Below are positions 1 to 10,871 of a stretch of 64,000 bases of DNA, piece after piece (the stretch's first letter is position 1; each line of letters opens with the position of its first letter). Both the position numbers and the translations under genes were made by a program. This stretch comes from Tetrahymena elliotti 4EA (lineage: Eukaryota > Ciliophora > Oligohymenophorea > Hymenostomatida > Tetrahymenidae): the NCBI GenBank assembly GCA_000231825.2, contig JH720322.1, forward strand, positions 434,001 through 498,000, given 5' to 3'. The notes under the pieces were generated by a model. The model made no database searches, was not told the DNA's origin, and worked only from the letters and a program-made list of their open reading frames with translations.

Positions 1-1268
1 TTATTTATTAATTGAATTAATGAAGAAATGAAAGAAACCTTAAAAGGAAATATGTTAATAAATTTTTAAATTAAATTAGAATCAATTTACTTGAAGCCTC
101 ATGATAATATTTTTGCTTAAATGAAGTAACAACCTGGAACTTTATTAAACCACTAAGAAGTTGTTAACAGATTAAATTCTATCAAGGGAAGCACTTGGTC
201 AGCTAAGATTCCTTCTTTCTTAAACAAAATGACTCTTGAATAGATGAATTCTAGAGCTGGTATTAGAATGAATAAGCCTAAATTCAGTTATGATAGCAAA
301 AATGGTTCATTTATTTAAACATCTTCTTCTTTGAGAGGTAATAATAAATCAACTACTGATTATGCCTTTTACTCTATGGAAAATGTTTCAGATCTTCCTA
401 AATCTTTTGATTGGGCTAGTTACATCCACCCTCCTCGTTCTTAAGAAGATTGTGGTAGTTGTTATGCTATTGCTACAACTTCTATGCTTTCATCACGTTT
501 ATGGATTCAATATGGAGATTCTACTTAACTCTCACCCTAACACTCCTTGGCTTGCAATTACTATAACCAAGGTTGTGATGGTGGTTATGGATTCTTGGTC
601 AGTAAATTCTACAGTGAATTTGAAGCTGTCCCTGAAAGTTGTCACCCTTATGAAGCTTAAGATGGTCAATGCAACCATTGCAATGTTGAATCACTCAGTA
701 ATGTTTATACTGTTACTGACTATGAGTAAGCCAATTATTTAAAAAAAGTATTATTTTTCATTTTTCTTTTATTAACTTTAAAGATATATTGGCGGATCTT
801 ACGGAAGATCAACTGAAAGATTAATGATGGAAGAAATATATAAGAATGGCCCCATTGTAGTCAGTTTTGAACCTAAGATGGATTTCATGTATTACAATAA
901 GGGTATTTATCACTCTGTTGATGCAAACGAATGGATTCAAAAGCATGAAGAAAACCCCGTTTGGTAAAAGGTTGATCACTCTGTCCTTTGTTACGGTTGG
1001 GGAGAAGATGAAAATGGTAAGTACTGGTTATTATAAAACTCTTGGGGTGAAGAATGGGGAGAAAATGGTAACTTCAGGTAAAAATAAAAAATTATATTGT
1101 TATGAATAAATTAATAATTTTATAATATTTTAATTTAGAATGAGAAGAGGTACTGATGAATCAAATATAGAAAGTATGGGTGAAAGAGCTTTTATTACTA
1201 AAAAATCTAGAAACTCTTCTAACTCCACTGCATTTGCTTCCAAATCAACAAATCAAAAAAGAAAATGA
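1..1268 (+). CDS. Cathepsin C-like (dipeptidyl-peptidase I) cysteine peptidase, 5' truncated
   Basis: Papain-family (C1) peptidase, closest in layout to cathepsin C, which removes dipeptides from protein N-termini in lysosomes or phagosomes. Seen: catalytic Cys in DCGSCYAIAT (about 445-475), a CDGGYGFLVSKFY segment, the GGSYGRSTERLMMEE stretch, catalytic His in VDHSVLCYGWG, catalytic Asn in QNSWGEEWGENG, and RRGTDESNIES near the C-terminus, all in family order. Two introns fit: 726-783 (donor GTAAGC, phase 2) and 1078-1138 (phase 2). Without the first, the frame fails. Gln is written TAA/TAG throughout; the stop is TGA at 1266-1268. The propeptide end is present from about 80; the exclusion domain and start lie upstream, and in-frame TGAs before about 30 suggest another intron at the edge. 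Identity sure, 5' boundary not. Confidence 0.92.
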
Positions 1269-2508
1269 ATAACAAAAAAGAATGAAAAATTTATATCTTA
1301 GATTCATTAAAAAAAAATGCAATAAATATTTGAATAATCTTTGTTTTTATGAGTATTTTTTATACAAATCGTATTCAATCTTTATGAACTACTTACTAAT
1401 CCAAACATTATTTAAACATTAAAACCTCTCATTCCTTCTTGATATTATAATATTATAAAAGAATAATTTAGTAATAAAAGATAAAAAAAATTCCTTTCTT
1501 GCAAAAATTGATGAATTCATCATAAAATCCTAGCATTTTAGAAAATAATAGTTGAGTTTTTTAATACGAATACGTTTATGCTACCAAATAAAAATTTTTA
1601 TTGGCTAAGTCCTTGATTTATGTTTTGTTTTAAAAGAATTTGTGAAAAAAAAGAAGGAATGTTTTTTAAATTATGTTTCGAAGAAAACACTTTTTTTTAA
1701 AAAAGATTTTAATATTTCAAATTTAAATTTAATAAAAAAAATAATTCACTATTTAATTCTCAAACTTTAAGAAGATTTGACAGATTTTAAGGATATTTTC
1801 AATTAAAAACTAAGTTTTTTAAAATCTCAATTTTTGCTATTTTCTTTTATTGAGAGATATTATAAGAACATGAGGAAAGTTGATTTTAAGATTCAAAAAT
1901 ATCAATTTTATAAAAAATGAGAAATAAAAGTTAAAAGTTTTACTTCTATTATAAAATTTGTTTAAAAACTAACCAATTTTTAACATTTTTCATGATAAAA
2001 CCAAATTTTTAATAGTTTTAAATTAACAAAATATATTCTTTATTTGAGTAGATATTTCGCAATTGTTTTCTTTCTGAAATAAATTATTAGAAAAGGAAGA
2101 GAGGAAGATTTTTATTAAAATTGGATTTAAAATTTACATGTAAAAATAAAAAATCATTCAAGAATACAAAGTTAAAATTAAGAATGAAGATTTTTTTAAA
2201 CTAGTATTTATAAATTATTTTTTAATTTTTTTAACATTTAGAAGAAATTCGAGTCACTAAAGATGAAATTATTTACTTGAAAAATTGAATAACTTTTTGT
2301 ATTTTCATAATTTTAATTAAATTTTACAAAATATTTTCTTTAATTTTATCAAAGCTTGGTTTTTTTTGAAAGAAATGAAGAAAGGAAGATTTTTGAGATT
2401 GAAAAAATATTTTATTTTAAAATAGATTTTAATATTTACAAATATTAAGTTTTATTTTTATAGAGAAAAGTTAATAAAATATACTATTTATTTTCTTTTT
2501 TATAATAT
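1269..2508. other. Intergenic AT-rich stretch between convergent genes
   Basis: The two flanking genes point at each other, so this is shared 3' flank. No frame on either strand stays open with Gln-like TAA/TAG use and family-like residues. Loosely similar purine-rich blocks (GGAAGATTTTT-type, near 2095-2115 and 2380-2395) recur but are too degenerate to call a repeat. Confidence 0.6.
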
Positions 2509-5088
2509 TCAATCAAAACTTCTATCATTTTCTAAATCTTCTTTTTCTGATTCTTCATCTTAGAATGCTTCTACACTCTCTTCTTGTTAGATATTATCTT
2601 CATAAGAGCTTGTACACAGCTTTATATTATTTTAATCTTAAGAGGAAGAATACACAGGCTTTTTTATTTAATTTTCAGTTTTACTACTATTTAGGTTTTC
2701 GCTCGAATGATAGAACTCTTTGTTTTTTTTCTTGTTTTTACTATTTTGGAAATCATTATTAACTTCTGCTATTTCATATTACATTTCATTTTGATCTTTA
2801 AATATTTCAGATTTTACATTATCAGATTCTCCAAAGTTAGAGTCAAGAGCTTCAAATATTTATCCACTGTTAGTAAAATCTCCAAACTACTTATTTTCAA
2901 AAGAAGGAACATTAATTTATTATTTTTTGATGCTTTGCTAAGAAAATGGTGTTAGTTAAATTGAATTAGATAGCGATCTGTTTTCTTATTTAGGTAGATC
3001 ATTCTCTAAATCATCAAAAAATCCATCATTTTCCTTATTTTCTTTACAAATTTCAGAGACAGTACCTTTTAGAATAAATGCATCACAAGAATTTACTGTA
3101 TTAATTTAAATATCATGTAACTGAGATTAGTAATTTGTAGTTGTGCTATCGCTACTAAATGATTTTGATGAATTTTTATTTTATGATTTTTAAGAAATAA
3201 AATATGGAGTTGTCTTTTAAATTATATAAGATATCTATTATTATATTTAGTTTGAGTTTACACTCTTTGGGCAAGGATCTAATAAACTTAAAGGAGAAGA
3301 AGTAGTCATTTAATGATTATGATTATTATTGTGATTGTTGTGTTTCTGAGTTTAATTTTTTTAAGATTTATTCTATTTCTATTTACTTTTATTTGATTAG
3401 TTGTGATTATGATGATTATCACTCTTTTTTTGAGTACTAGTGATTTCCTCTTCTTCCTCCTCAATCTTGTTTTAAACTAATCTATTTAAGGTATTTTTAT
3501 ATGGCATAACTTCGTGGTTCTTAAACATTTTTGAATATATTGATTAAGCAAGTGAGAATTTACGGTTCGAAATATTTAAAAATCTATAATTTGGAAGAAA
3601 ATTTCTTTCAAATAAGAACTCAAATTGCCTTGGGTTGAAGCAATCAAAACCAGATAAAATGATTAAAACAAGATCTGCTTAAGTTTAATAATTATATTAG
3701 TTATAGTTATTATTTGAGTTTTATTGGGCATTAAAATTCTAATAATTAGAGCTTTTTATCTTGAATAATTTATCATTCAAACTCTCAAGAGTTTATTTAA
3801 GAGAAGTGCTACTACCTCCCTAAAAATATGAGCTGTTGGTAATATTCGTGCAATTTGAGTTGATAGAATGAGTAGATTAGTTCATTTAACTCTCGTTTAC
3901 ATTATAGCCAGCAGAATTACTTTGTCTCAGATTAAAACTGAATTATTTAGAAGATTATATAGATCCTAAACTACTATGTCTATTTTGAATAAAGTGTATT
4001 CCACCAGAAAAATGTAAATTCCTTTCAAGCATAGTCATAGCAAAAGATAATGCAAGAGTTGTCTTTCCAGTTTTTGTTGTGTTATTCTAGTTATATAAAT
4101 TTATGAGCCTTATATCTGATTCATTAAAATAGTGTTTGATAAGATAAATATCTCTACTTTTTAAAATAACTTTATCCATATTGATTTACTCTAACACATT
4201 ACTTTGTTTTATCAATGGAGTTATTTCTTAAGGTTTTTCAACCTCATCAATTTTAAATGGTTCGTCCATGAAGCTATCAGGACTTGAGTATATTGAAGGA
4301 ACATCTCCAAAAACCTTATCAAAATTAATGTTTTAAACTTTTTTAAGATCGAATTTCTTAAGAATAAAATTTTTGGTTTATTCTTTGGCAATATCGAATG
4401 ATTCTTTAATTGTTTTATTGTTCTAATTCAGATATTGTTTAAAAAATTCAAGCTAAAATTTCTAGCAAATGAGCACTTTATCAAACGATTTACATGTTTC
4501 TTTGAAGGGAAAGTAAATAATAACTCTTTATTAAGATTATTAAACTTCAAGTATATTTTCTTAAATAATATTTTTGAGAGCCTATCCGTTGTTAACACAG
4601 AGGATGAGAATTCTCACATTTTATAATTATGATATTTTATCTAAAATCTTCTCTTTATCATCTTCATTGCAATACTAATCAACTTCTAGTAATTTGCTTC
4701 CTTCAAATTGCAAAGTCTTTAAGGATGAATCTTCATTAAAATTAGAATTTATTGACATTATTTAACATCCTGAGTTAGTTGCTAAATTGTAGTTCTTTCT
4801 ATTAAAACTTAAAAAGCTATATTTTATTTATTTTTTACATTTATAGAAAACCTAAGATCTAAGTATTTCATTGTAATTCCAAATGCTGTAATGAGGCTAG
4901 TCAAGTAATTTAAATTACTATTTTTTTCCTTTCTAGAACCCACTGCTGCTCATGCTATCATTTTAATCATTTATAATATCAACCAAGGGCTAACTGTGCA
5001 TTACATAAATTAGGCCTTTACTACATTCTTCTATGTATTTTTTAATAATTGATTTATATATTGATAACCTGACAAACCCATAAGTATT
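2509..5088 (-). CDS. CHAT-like / P-loop NTPase module, decayed paralogue of the upstream gene (start uncertain)
   Basis: Read from 5088 down to TGA at 2509-2511, about 860 codons stay open in one frame. The N-terminal 240 or so residues follow a CHAT (caspase/separase-like) fold: a GLIYVMHSQPLV strand, a strand ending LILCVNNGQ where the catalytic Cys region should be, then VIIYFPFKETCKSF and a TIKESFDIAKEQT helix. The HG dyad His motif is missing. A P-loop follows as NTTKTGKTTLA, with the first Gly replaced, then a Walker-B-like VLIILSGFDC. The last 350 residues are N/Q/H/S-rich with acidic patches. In-frame ATGs exist, for example at 4758. The frame differs by +1 from the preceding gene, so this is either a separate gene or a second module joined by a splice I could not place. 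Likely catalytically dead; role unknown. Confidence 0.65.
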
Positions 5089-8000
5089 CTAATATTAAAA
5101 ATAAAGGTTAGATTTAAAATTAAAAAAGAATTTTACCTCTCTGTCTTTGAACTAAGGATATTTTTATTCAATATGAGTATTGAGATTATTAAATGCCTCG
5201 GTTTTACCATTTTAAACTTAATTTGCATAAATCTATAACTAAATATGATTCATAATTGTTTCATAAATTATACAGATATTCTTGTAACTTTTATTTTTTA
5301 TATATTTTTGTTAAATTGTATGCACAGCAGCTTTATCTTCTGAAGTCACTGCATGTGGTTCAAAAAGTAGTTTTTATTCTTATAACAGAATAGTATTCTT
5401 ATGTTTGATAGTTGCATTTAACTCTTTGTAAACAAAATTTTCACTATATCCATCATTTGATAAACATTAATTTGACTTCATCAAATTTTCTAAAATTTGC
5501 TCTCTATCTTTCTAGTGTTCTATCAAGTCCAGCTTTCCACAACTTAAAAATTCAAATTAGACTTTAAGCAAAAGAAGAAAAGCCTTGCATTGATAAAGTT
5601 GTGATTCAATTCTAATTTTATTAAAATAAGATAAATTTTAACTAAACTAAAAACAGAATAAGATAAATATATATGCTTACACTTGTTAAAAGTCCAATCC
5701 TTCAATCTTTTTTTGTATAAAATTAATATTTTCAAAGTGTTATTTAATTAATTCATGACCATTCTTTTCATTTATTTGTATGTCTAATAGCAACAAATCT
5801 AAATATATTTCTGCTTTTTTAATTTAATTTTCTTTTGATAATTTTTTTTCTGGTGCTAACTAAAGATATTTTTAAAAGAAGCGCTAACCCCAATAGCATA
5901 TAGGCTTGAGTAAAAAGTTTTTAGTTATACTCAGTTTCATTAAAGAAATTAATTAAAAAAAGAGTGCTAAAACCACTTGAACAATAGCTTCTATTTCTAC
6001 ACTTGTCATTCCATCATTAATTAAGTCATGCTTATCTATCAAAGAATAGATGTATTAAGATGTTTCATTTATCCAATTTATTTTCTAACCTCTGTCCTAG
6101 CTTTCTTATTCTAATAAATCTTCTGCTTCTATTACTGGATTTTTAATTTTAGGTAATATATCCTTAAACACTTCTCCATTGAGAGAGAATATAGAAAAAT
6201 CAACAAATTTAAGTAATTTCCAATCTGTCTTCCTTTCTTTTTTTGTAAGCACATTTGAAAATAAATACAAACAAGTAAGTTTAGACTCAAAGTGCCAATT
6301 TCCTTTTTCTACAAATTATTCTCTCATATTAATGTTAAAAAATTTGAGTCTTCCTCTAGATATTCCTATAGTCTTTCCTCTGACTACTTCATATAAATCT
6401 TAAAATTTATGAGCTACATAATTAGTTTAACGATTGTCTACTTTATGAATAATCTTTTCTATTTATTGAAGCCAGTCTTAATTGATTAAATTGCTTAAAG
6501 CAAGAATATTAAAATCCTATTCATTCAATCCATATTTAAAAAAGCTCAACATACAACATAATTTAAATAGCTGAGGATCCTATTAAATTTCATCAAAAAT
6601 TTATTTCTAATTATCCTCGATAGTTTCTATACCACTGAAGTTTTTGTACTTGGAAAAGTACTAAATATTGTAAGTAGTCCTTTATATTTTTGGATTATTT
6701 AAGAAATCATTAATGTACTACTTTCTTTTATTTATTGTCACATTTTCTTAGAGAAGCAAATAATTTAAGTATACTCTCGTGTCATATGCCAAATAATCTT
6801 TTAAATAAAATGAAGAAAAGGGTGAATGATATTCTTTTTATTATGTTAGAATTATTTTCAATTATTTAGTATATCGTGATAAATCTTGCAGCAGTTACTT
6901 AAAGTTATTTTCATCTTTCTCAAATATTTTATCACAATCCTTAAAATAAATCAAACCATCTAAACTCTCTAGATGATCAAGAACCTCTTTCTTTGAATTC
7001 TTTTTAAAAAAGGGCCAAATTTACTCACAATAATAAATTTCTTTCATCTTAATAAAATATACAAAAAATAAATTAAAATTAGGCTTTTAAAAAATAATTA
7101 CATCGATTTCTTAAACAAAATCATGATAGAGTCCCCTTAATTTAGAGTATTCAATTAATTTAGTCACAAACAAGCTCTTTCCCACTCTTTTCTTGCCAAT
7201 AATACTGATGCATTTTTAGTTTGGATCTCTAAGAATTTTTAGAACATTAAATGTTTCTACTTTTCTAACAAAGAGAGAAGAAGAAATTTTTTCCATTTCA
7301 AAGTCTGACTTATCAATCAACCTACCAGATTTTTTTGATTTGAATAGTGGTTTGCTTTTTTTATAATTTAATGGGTTATTTAGTTAATTATAGTGTTTAT
7401 ATTAATTAGTAAAAATTACTTAAAGAAATCGTCTTAAGGGTCATAATCTAATTTAAACTTTTAGCATTCTTAATGATAAAGTAAATTCATGTCTTTTAAT
7501 TCTTGAAAAGTATAACAACAGCAAGTAAAAAGAAAATTTTAGTTAGGATTTGGAGATTAAAGTGATTGAGGTTTATATTTTAGAAGGAATTCTTTTGCCT
7601 CTTTGCATGAATTGTAATGTTTTTACTATTATTTCTAAGAACAGTTGCAATCTAAAATGTGATCTTCATGATTAGGATTTTAATCGTCACCATTAAACCA
7701 TTTGCAATCTGGCTTATGTTGATGCAGGCAGCAGCAAGGATAATTTTTAGTTCCCTAAATAACTTTATCTGTTATCTCCTAAGCATTCAAAAAAAGATCT
7801 TAAATAGACTTTCCATACTAAATAATATTTCTATAGAAGTATTTGCTAAAATTCTATGCAACTTCATCTAAAATTGAATGATTCTAATCTACACTGACCA
7901 CAAAAGGGATTCCTGCTTCTCTAAAAACATCACTGACGATAGCTGAATTGCATGCATTTACAAAAACTAACTTTTAAAAATGAAAGATTATCTTAATAAT

Positions 8001-9009
8001 TAAATAAATTCATCTTTCAAATTAATATAAAATATAAATTGTTTTAAATACTAAGCTATTTAAGAATAATTTCTATAAAAATTAGAACTAAGCACGCGCT
8101 ATTGGAAGAATCTAAATTTGAATTGATTGCATATTTATGTACCTTTGGTTTTTTATCTTCTAGATGAGTCAGAATTTTTCTCAAATCGTCAGGATTAATT
8201 TTTTAAAGAGAATAATCAGAGTTTTCAAAATGGAGGTATTTATCTTTATTATCAACTTAGCCATGACAAATGATATGGAGTATTGTAGGCTTATTATGCA
8301 TACACACTTTTTATAGATTATCTATGGTTAAATTTGCTATTTTTATTTTTATTTATTTCTAAATGCTTTGAAGTTCGTATTTTAAATCAACAATTTCTTT
8401 CTAGTAAGAAACAGATTGCTAATAAGGTTGAATAGTTCTTTTCATTTCTACTAATGGGTCGCTATATAATATTGCTAAATCTATTATATTATCTTCTATT
8501 TCTTCTTCCTCTTCTTCATTTTTGCTATTCATTATGCTAATTTTTAAATCATTCTACTTGTCGATTTACATCTATAATATCATATTTTTTAACTCTTTGT
8601 TTTCTTCTTCTAGCCTTAGAAGTCTTTAGAATATAGACATCTAAGCTCTTCTGAGCTTAAGCTTGATGCATTAATTTACAAAATTTAATTAAACTTTTTA
8701 ATCCAACTAGTTAAGATAAACATAATTCTATTCATCATAACTTATTTATATTTTTGTTTCATCTATGCTATGCAATTTTGAAAATAAAAAATCTGTCAAT
8801 ATAGCCGCTGTTAAATTATAATTAATATATTTTAAATAATCAGAAATATCAAGTTCAATCAACTCCCCCTGTTCTCCATAATCATCTACAAACCTGCATT
8901 TTAAAGTATAAATATCTGTCTAATTTTCAATTATTTAATTTTGCTAAATGTCTAATTAGCTATTGTTAATGTTATTATTTTTCTTGTTTTTTTTGTCTTT
9001 TTTACTCAT
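4979..9009 (-). CDS. CHAT-domain protease fused to a P-loop NTPase and helical repeat tail
   Basis: ATG at 9009 is followed by a Lys/Asn-rich N-terminus, a coiled coil (about residues 125-150) and an acidic run. The CHAT dyad is complete: His in LHIICHG (about residue 250) and Cys in LVFVNACNSA. They are brought together only if intron 8142-7971 is removed (CCAAAG/GT...AG/TTAGTT). A Cys/His-rich insert follows (YPCCCLHQHKPDCKW, then LDCNCSQ and FTCCCYTF), probably metal-binding. After intron 7419-7355 comes a P-loop, ISIIGKKRVGKSLFV (about residue 520), then about 700 residues of helix-rich sequence ending in TPR-like repeats. A 48-base intron-like segment lies at 5136-5089; spliced or read through, this frame stops at TGA 4979-4981. 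About 1,250 aa. CHAT proteases of this layout act as signal-activated proteases elsewhere; function here is inferred. Confidence 0.82.
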
Positions 9010-10508
9010 AATAATACTAAAAACAAGTGATATAATTAATTATAAGTCTAAAGATATTAACTTAATTGTTAATTAATTTTTGAGCTTATCTTCATTCAAT
9101 TTCGATCAATACAGAATATTAATTGATAAATTCTGGAATATAACAAAATTTTGATCATATATATCTATCTAGTTTCCTTTCATTTTTTTGTTTTAGTGTT
9201 CTATTAACTTTCGCTCCTTTGATTCTACCAAAAACAATTTAAAACAATATTTAATTAACTACCTACTTATTAAAAGATATCAGTTTACTTTTTAAATTAT
9301 TTAAAAGAATTCAATAACTAATATTATTTTTAATATTTATGTTCAAATTTTTTGTCATTAAAATAATTTTTGAATAATTAATCTAATAAAAAAATTTCTA
9401 ATTTTATTTATGGAATTAATAATATAATAAATAATATTTTCTCAAATAAAAAATATTTAAAAGGTTCTATGAACTTCAAAAACTAATTTTTAAGAATAAC
9501 ACAATAGTAATTTATGTAAGTAACTTTTGAAAGTATTAAGCTTTATACATTTTTAAAAAAACAATCATTTATTTTGAAAAAAGAGGGTCAATAAAAACAA
9601 AAATTTATAATTAGAATTTTATTCTATCCCTCAATAGAAGTTTTTTGTTTTTTTATGAATTTATTAAAAATAATCAAAGAATTATGGTATTTGAAATATT
9701 CATTTCTATTTTTACAAATGTTAGTTTTTTGGAAACAATTATTCATTTATATTTTACCAAACACTTAATTACTTTTTCCATTTCAATTATGCTTCAAACA
9801 AATAAAATAAATATAATATCATTTTTAATTTATTAATATTTGATATTTTACTTTATTATACAAAAAGAATAACTATACAATTTACTCATATAAAAGATCA
9901 ATTTTAATTTTTAGTTTAATTTTATTATTCTTGAAATTTAATTTTTAAACATTGATTAATGAATTGATAAATTGTTAATGGCTGCGCAATTACTCAAATT
10001 AAAGATCTGAAATATTAAAATTATCAATTAATATCATTATTATGAAAAAAAAAATTTATTGAAAAATTAAAATATGACATTTCAATCATATTTAAAATAT
10101 TAAAAGTATATTTTAATTTTATTTTTTTTGCTTAATATTTTTATTTTATTTGATCTTAGAGTTATAAAAGAAATTGTAATGAAAGCTTGAGCTGATTAAA
10201 TTTTTTAAGTGGTCTAGAGTGAAGTGAAGAAAAAAATAATCTATGTAATTATTTTTTGATAAATTATGAAGAGACAAAAATCTGATGAAGTATTATTTTT
10301 AAAATATTTGTGTAATCAAAGAATATATATTTGATTTTTTAATTAAAAATAAAAAATTTATTATATTTTAAAACTCTTAATAATGATAAAATACTACAGT
10401 TCTTTCTTATTAATTTTTATATAGTTTTATTTTACATGAATTTTCTTTGCATATTTTTCATGAATTAATCAAGCAAGTTAATCTTGGTTTTAATATATTC
10501 ATAAGTCT
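9010..10508. other. Intergenic, no gene seen
   Basis: Upstream flank of the CHAT gene and downstream flank of the small cystatin, both minus strand. It is about 85 percent A+T by eye. A 63-codon open frame at 9645-9836 (+) uses no TAA/TAG as Gln and is all I/F/N/K, as expected by chance in such DNA. Confidence 0.6.
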
Positions 10509-10871
10509 TCAGTAATGGATAACTTATCCTGTTAAATCCAAAGAAGTGATTTTGATGGTTTTGGTCCATTCTTGAACATAGATAACAGCATTACCAATCT
10601 TAAAATTATTATTTTCTTCATAAATGAAAGAAATTTTGAAGTTAACTCCAGAAACCAACTAGGACTCTACCTTAGTTATAGATTCAATTCTTATTGCTCT
10701 CTTGAGAAGTGTTTGAACAAGCTTGTTATAAGCATTACCAAATGAAGAAGTTCCATTTTGTAATTCATTGAGATCAAAATCATAATTTTACCAGCCACCT
10801 TCCTTGTGTTGGTCATCTCCAGTTGCAAGGGTGAGAGCTAATAAAGCAATAAAGAAAATAGCTTTATTCAT
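10509..10871 (-). CDS. Secreted single-domain cystatin (cysteine-peptidase inhibitor)
   Basis: 120 residues, intronless, ATG at 10871, TGA at 10509-10511. A signal peptide is clear (MNKAIFFIALLALTLATG). The mature part begins with GGW, equivalent to the conserved N-terminal Gly of cystatins, then the inhibitory loop QLVSG (QxVxG motif, about residue 72) and a C-terminal EWTK segment resembling the second hairpin loop. Cystatins plug the active-site cleft of papain-like peptidases; the signal peptide puts this one in the secretory or phagosomal route. The C-terminal half closely resembles domain 4 of the four-domain cystatin at 14.8 kb (IYVQ-WTKTIKITSL in both), so the two share recent ancestry. 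Confidence 0.87.

Noticed and set aside
9645..9836. 63-aa frame in intergenic DNA
   Set aside because: Composition is as expected from AT-rich filler, with no Gln codons and no neighbour-like splicing.
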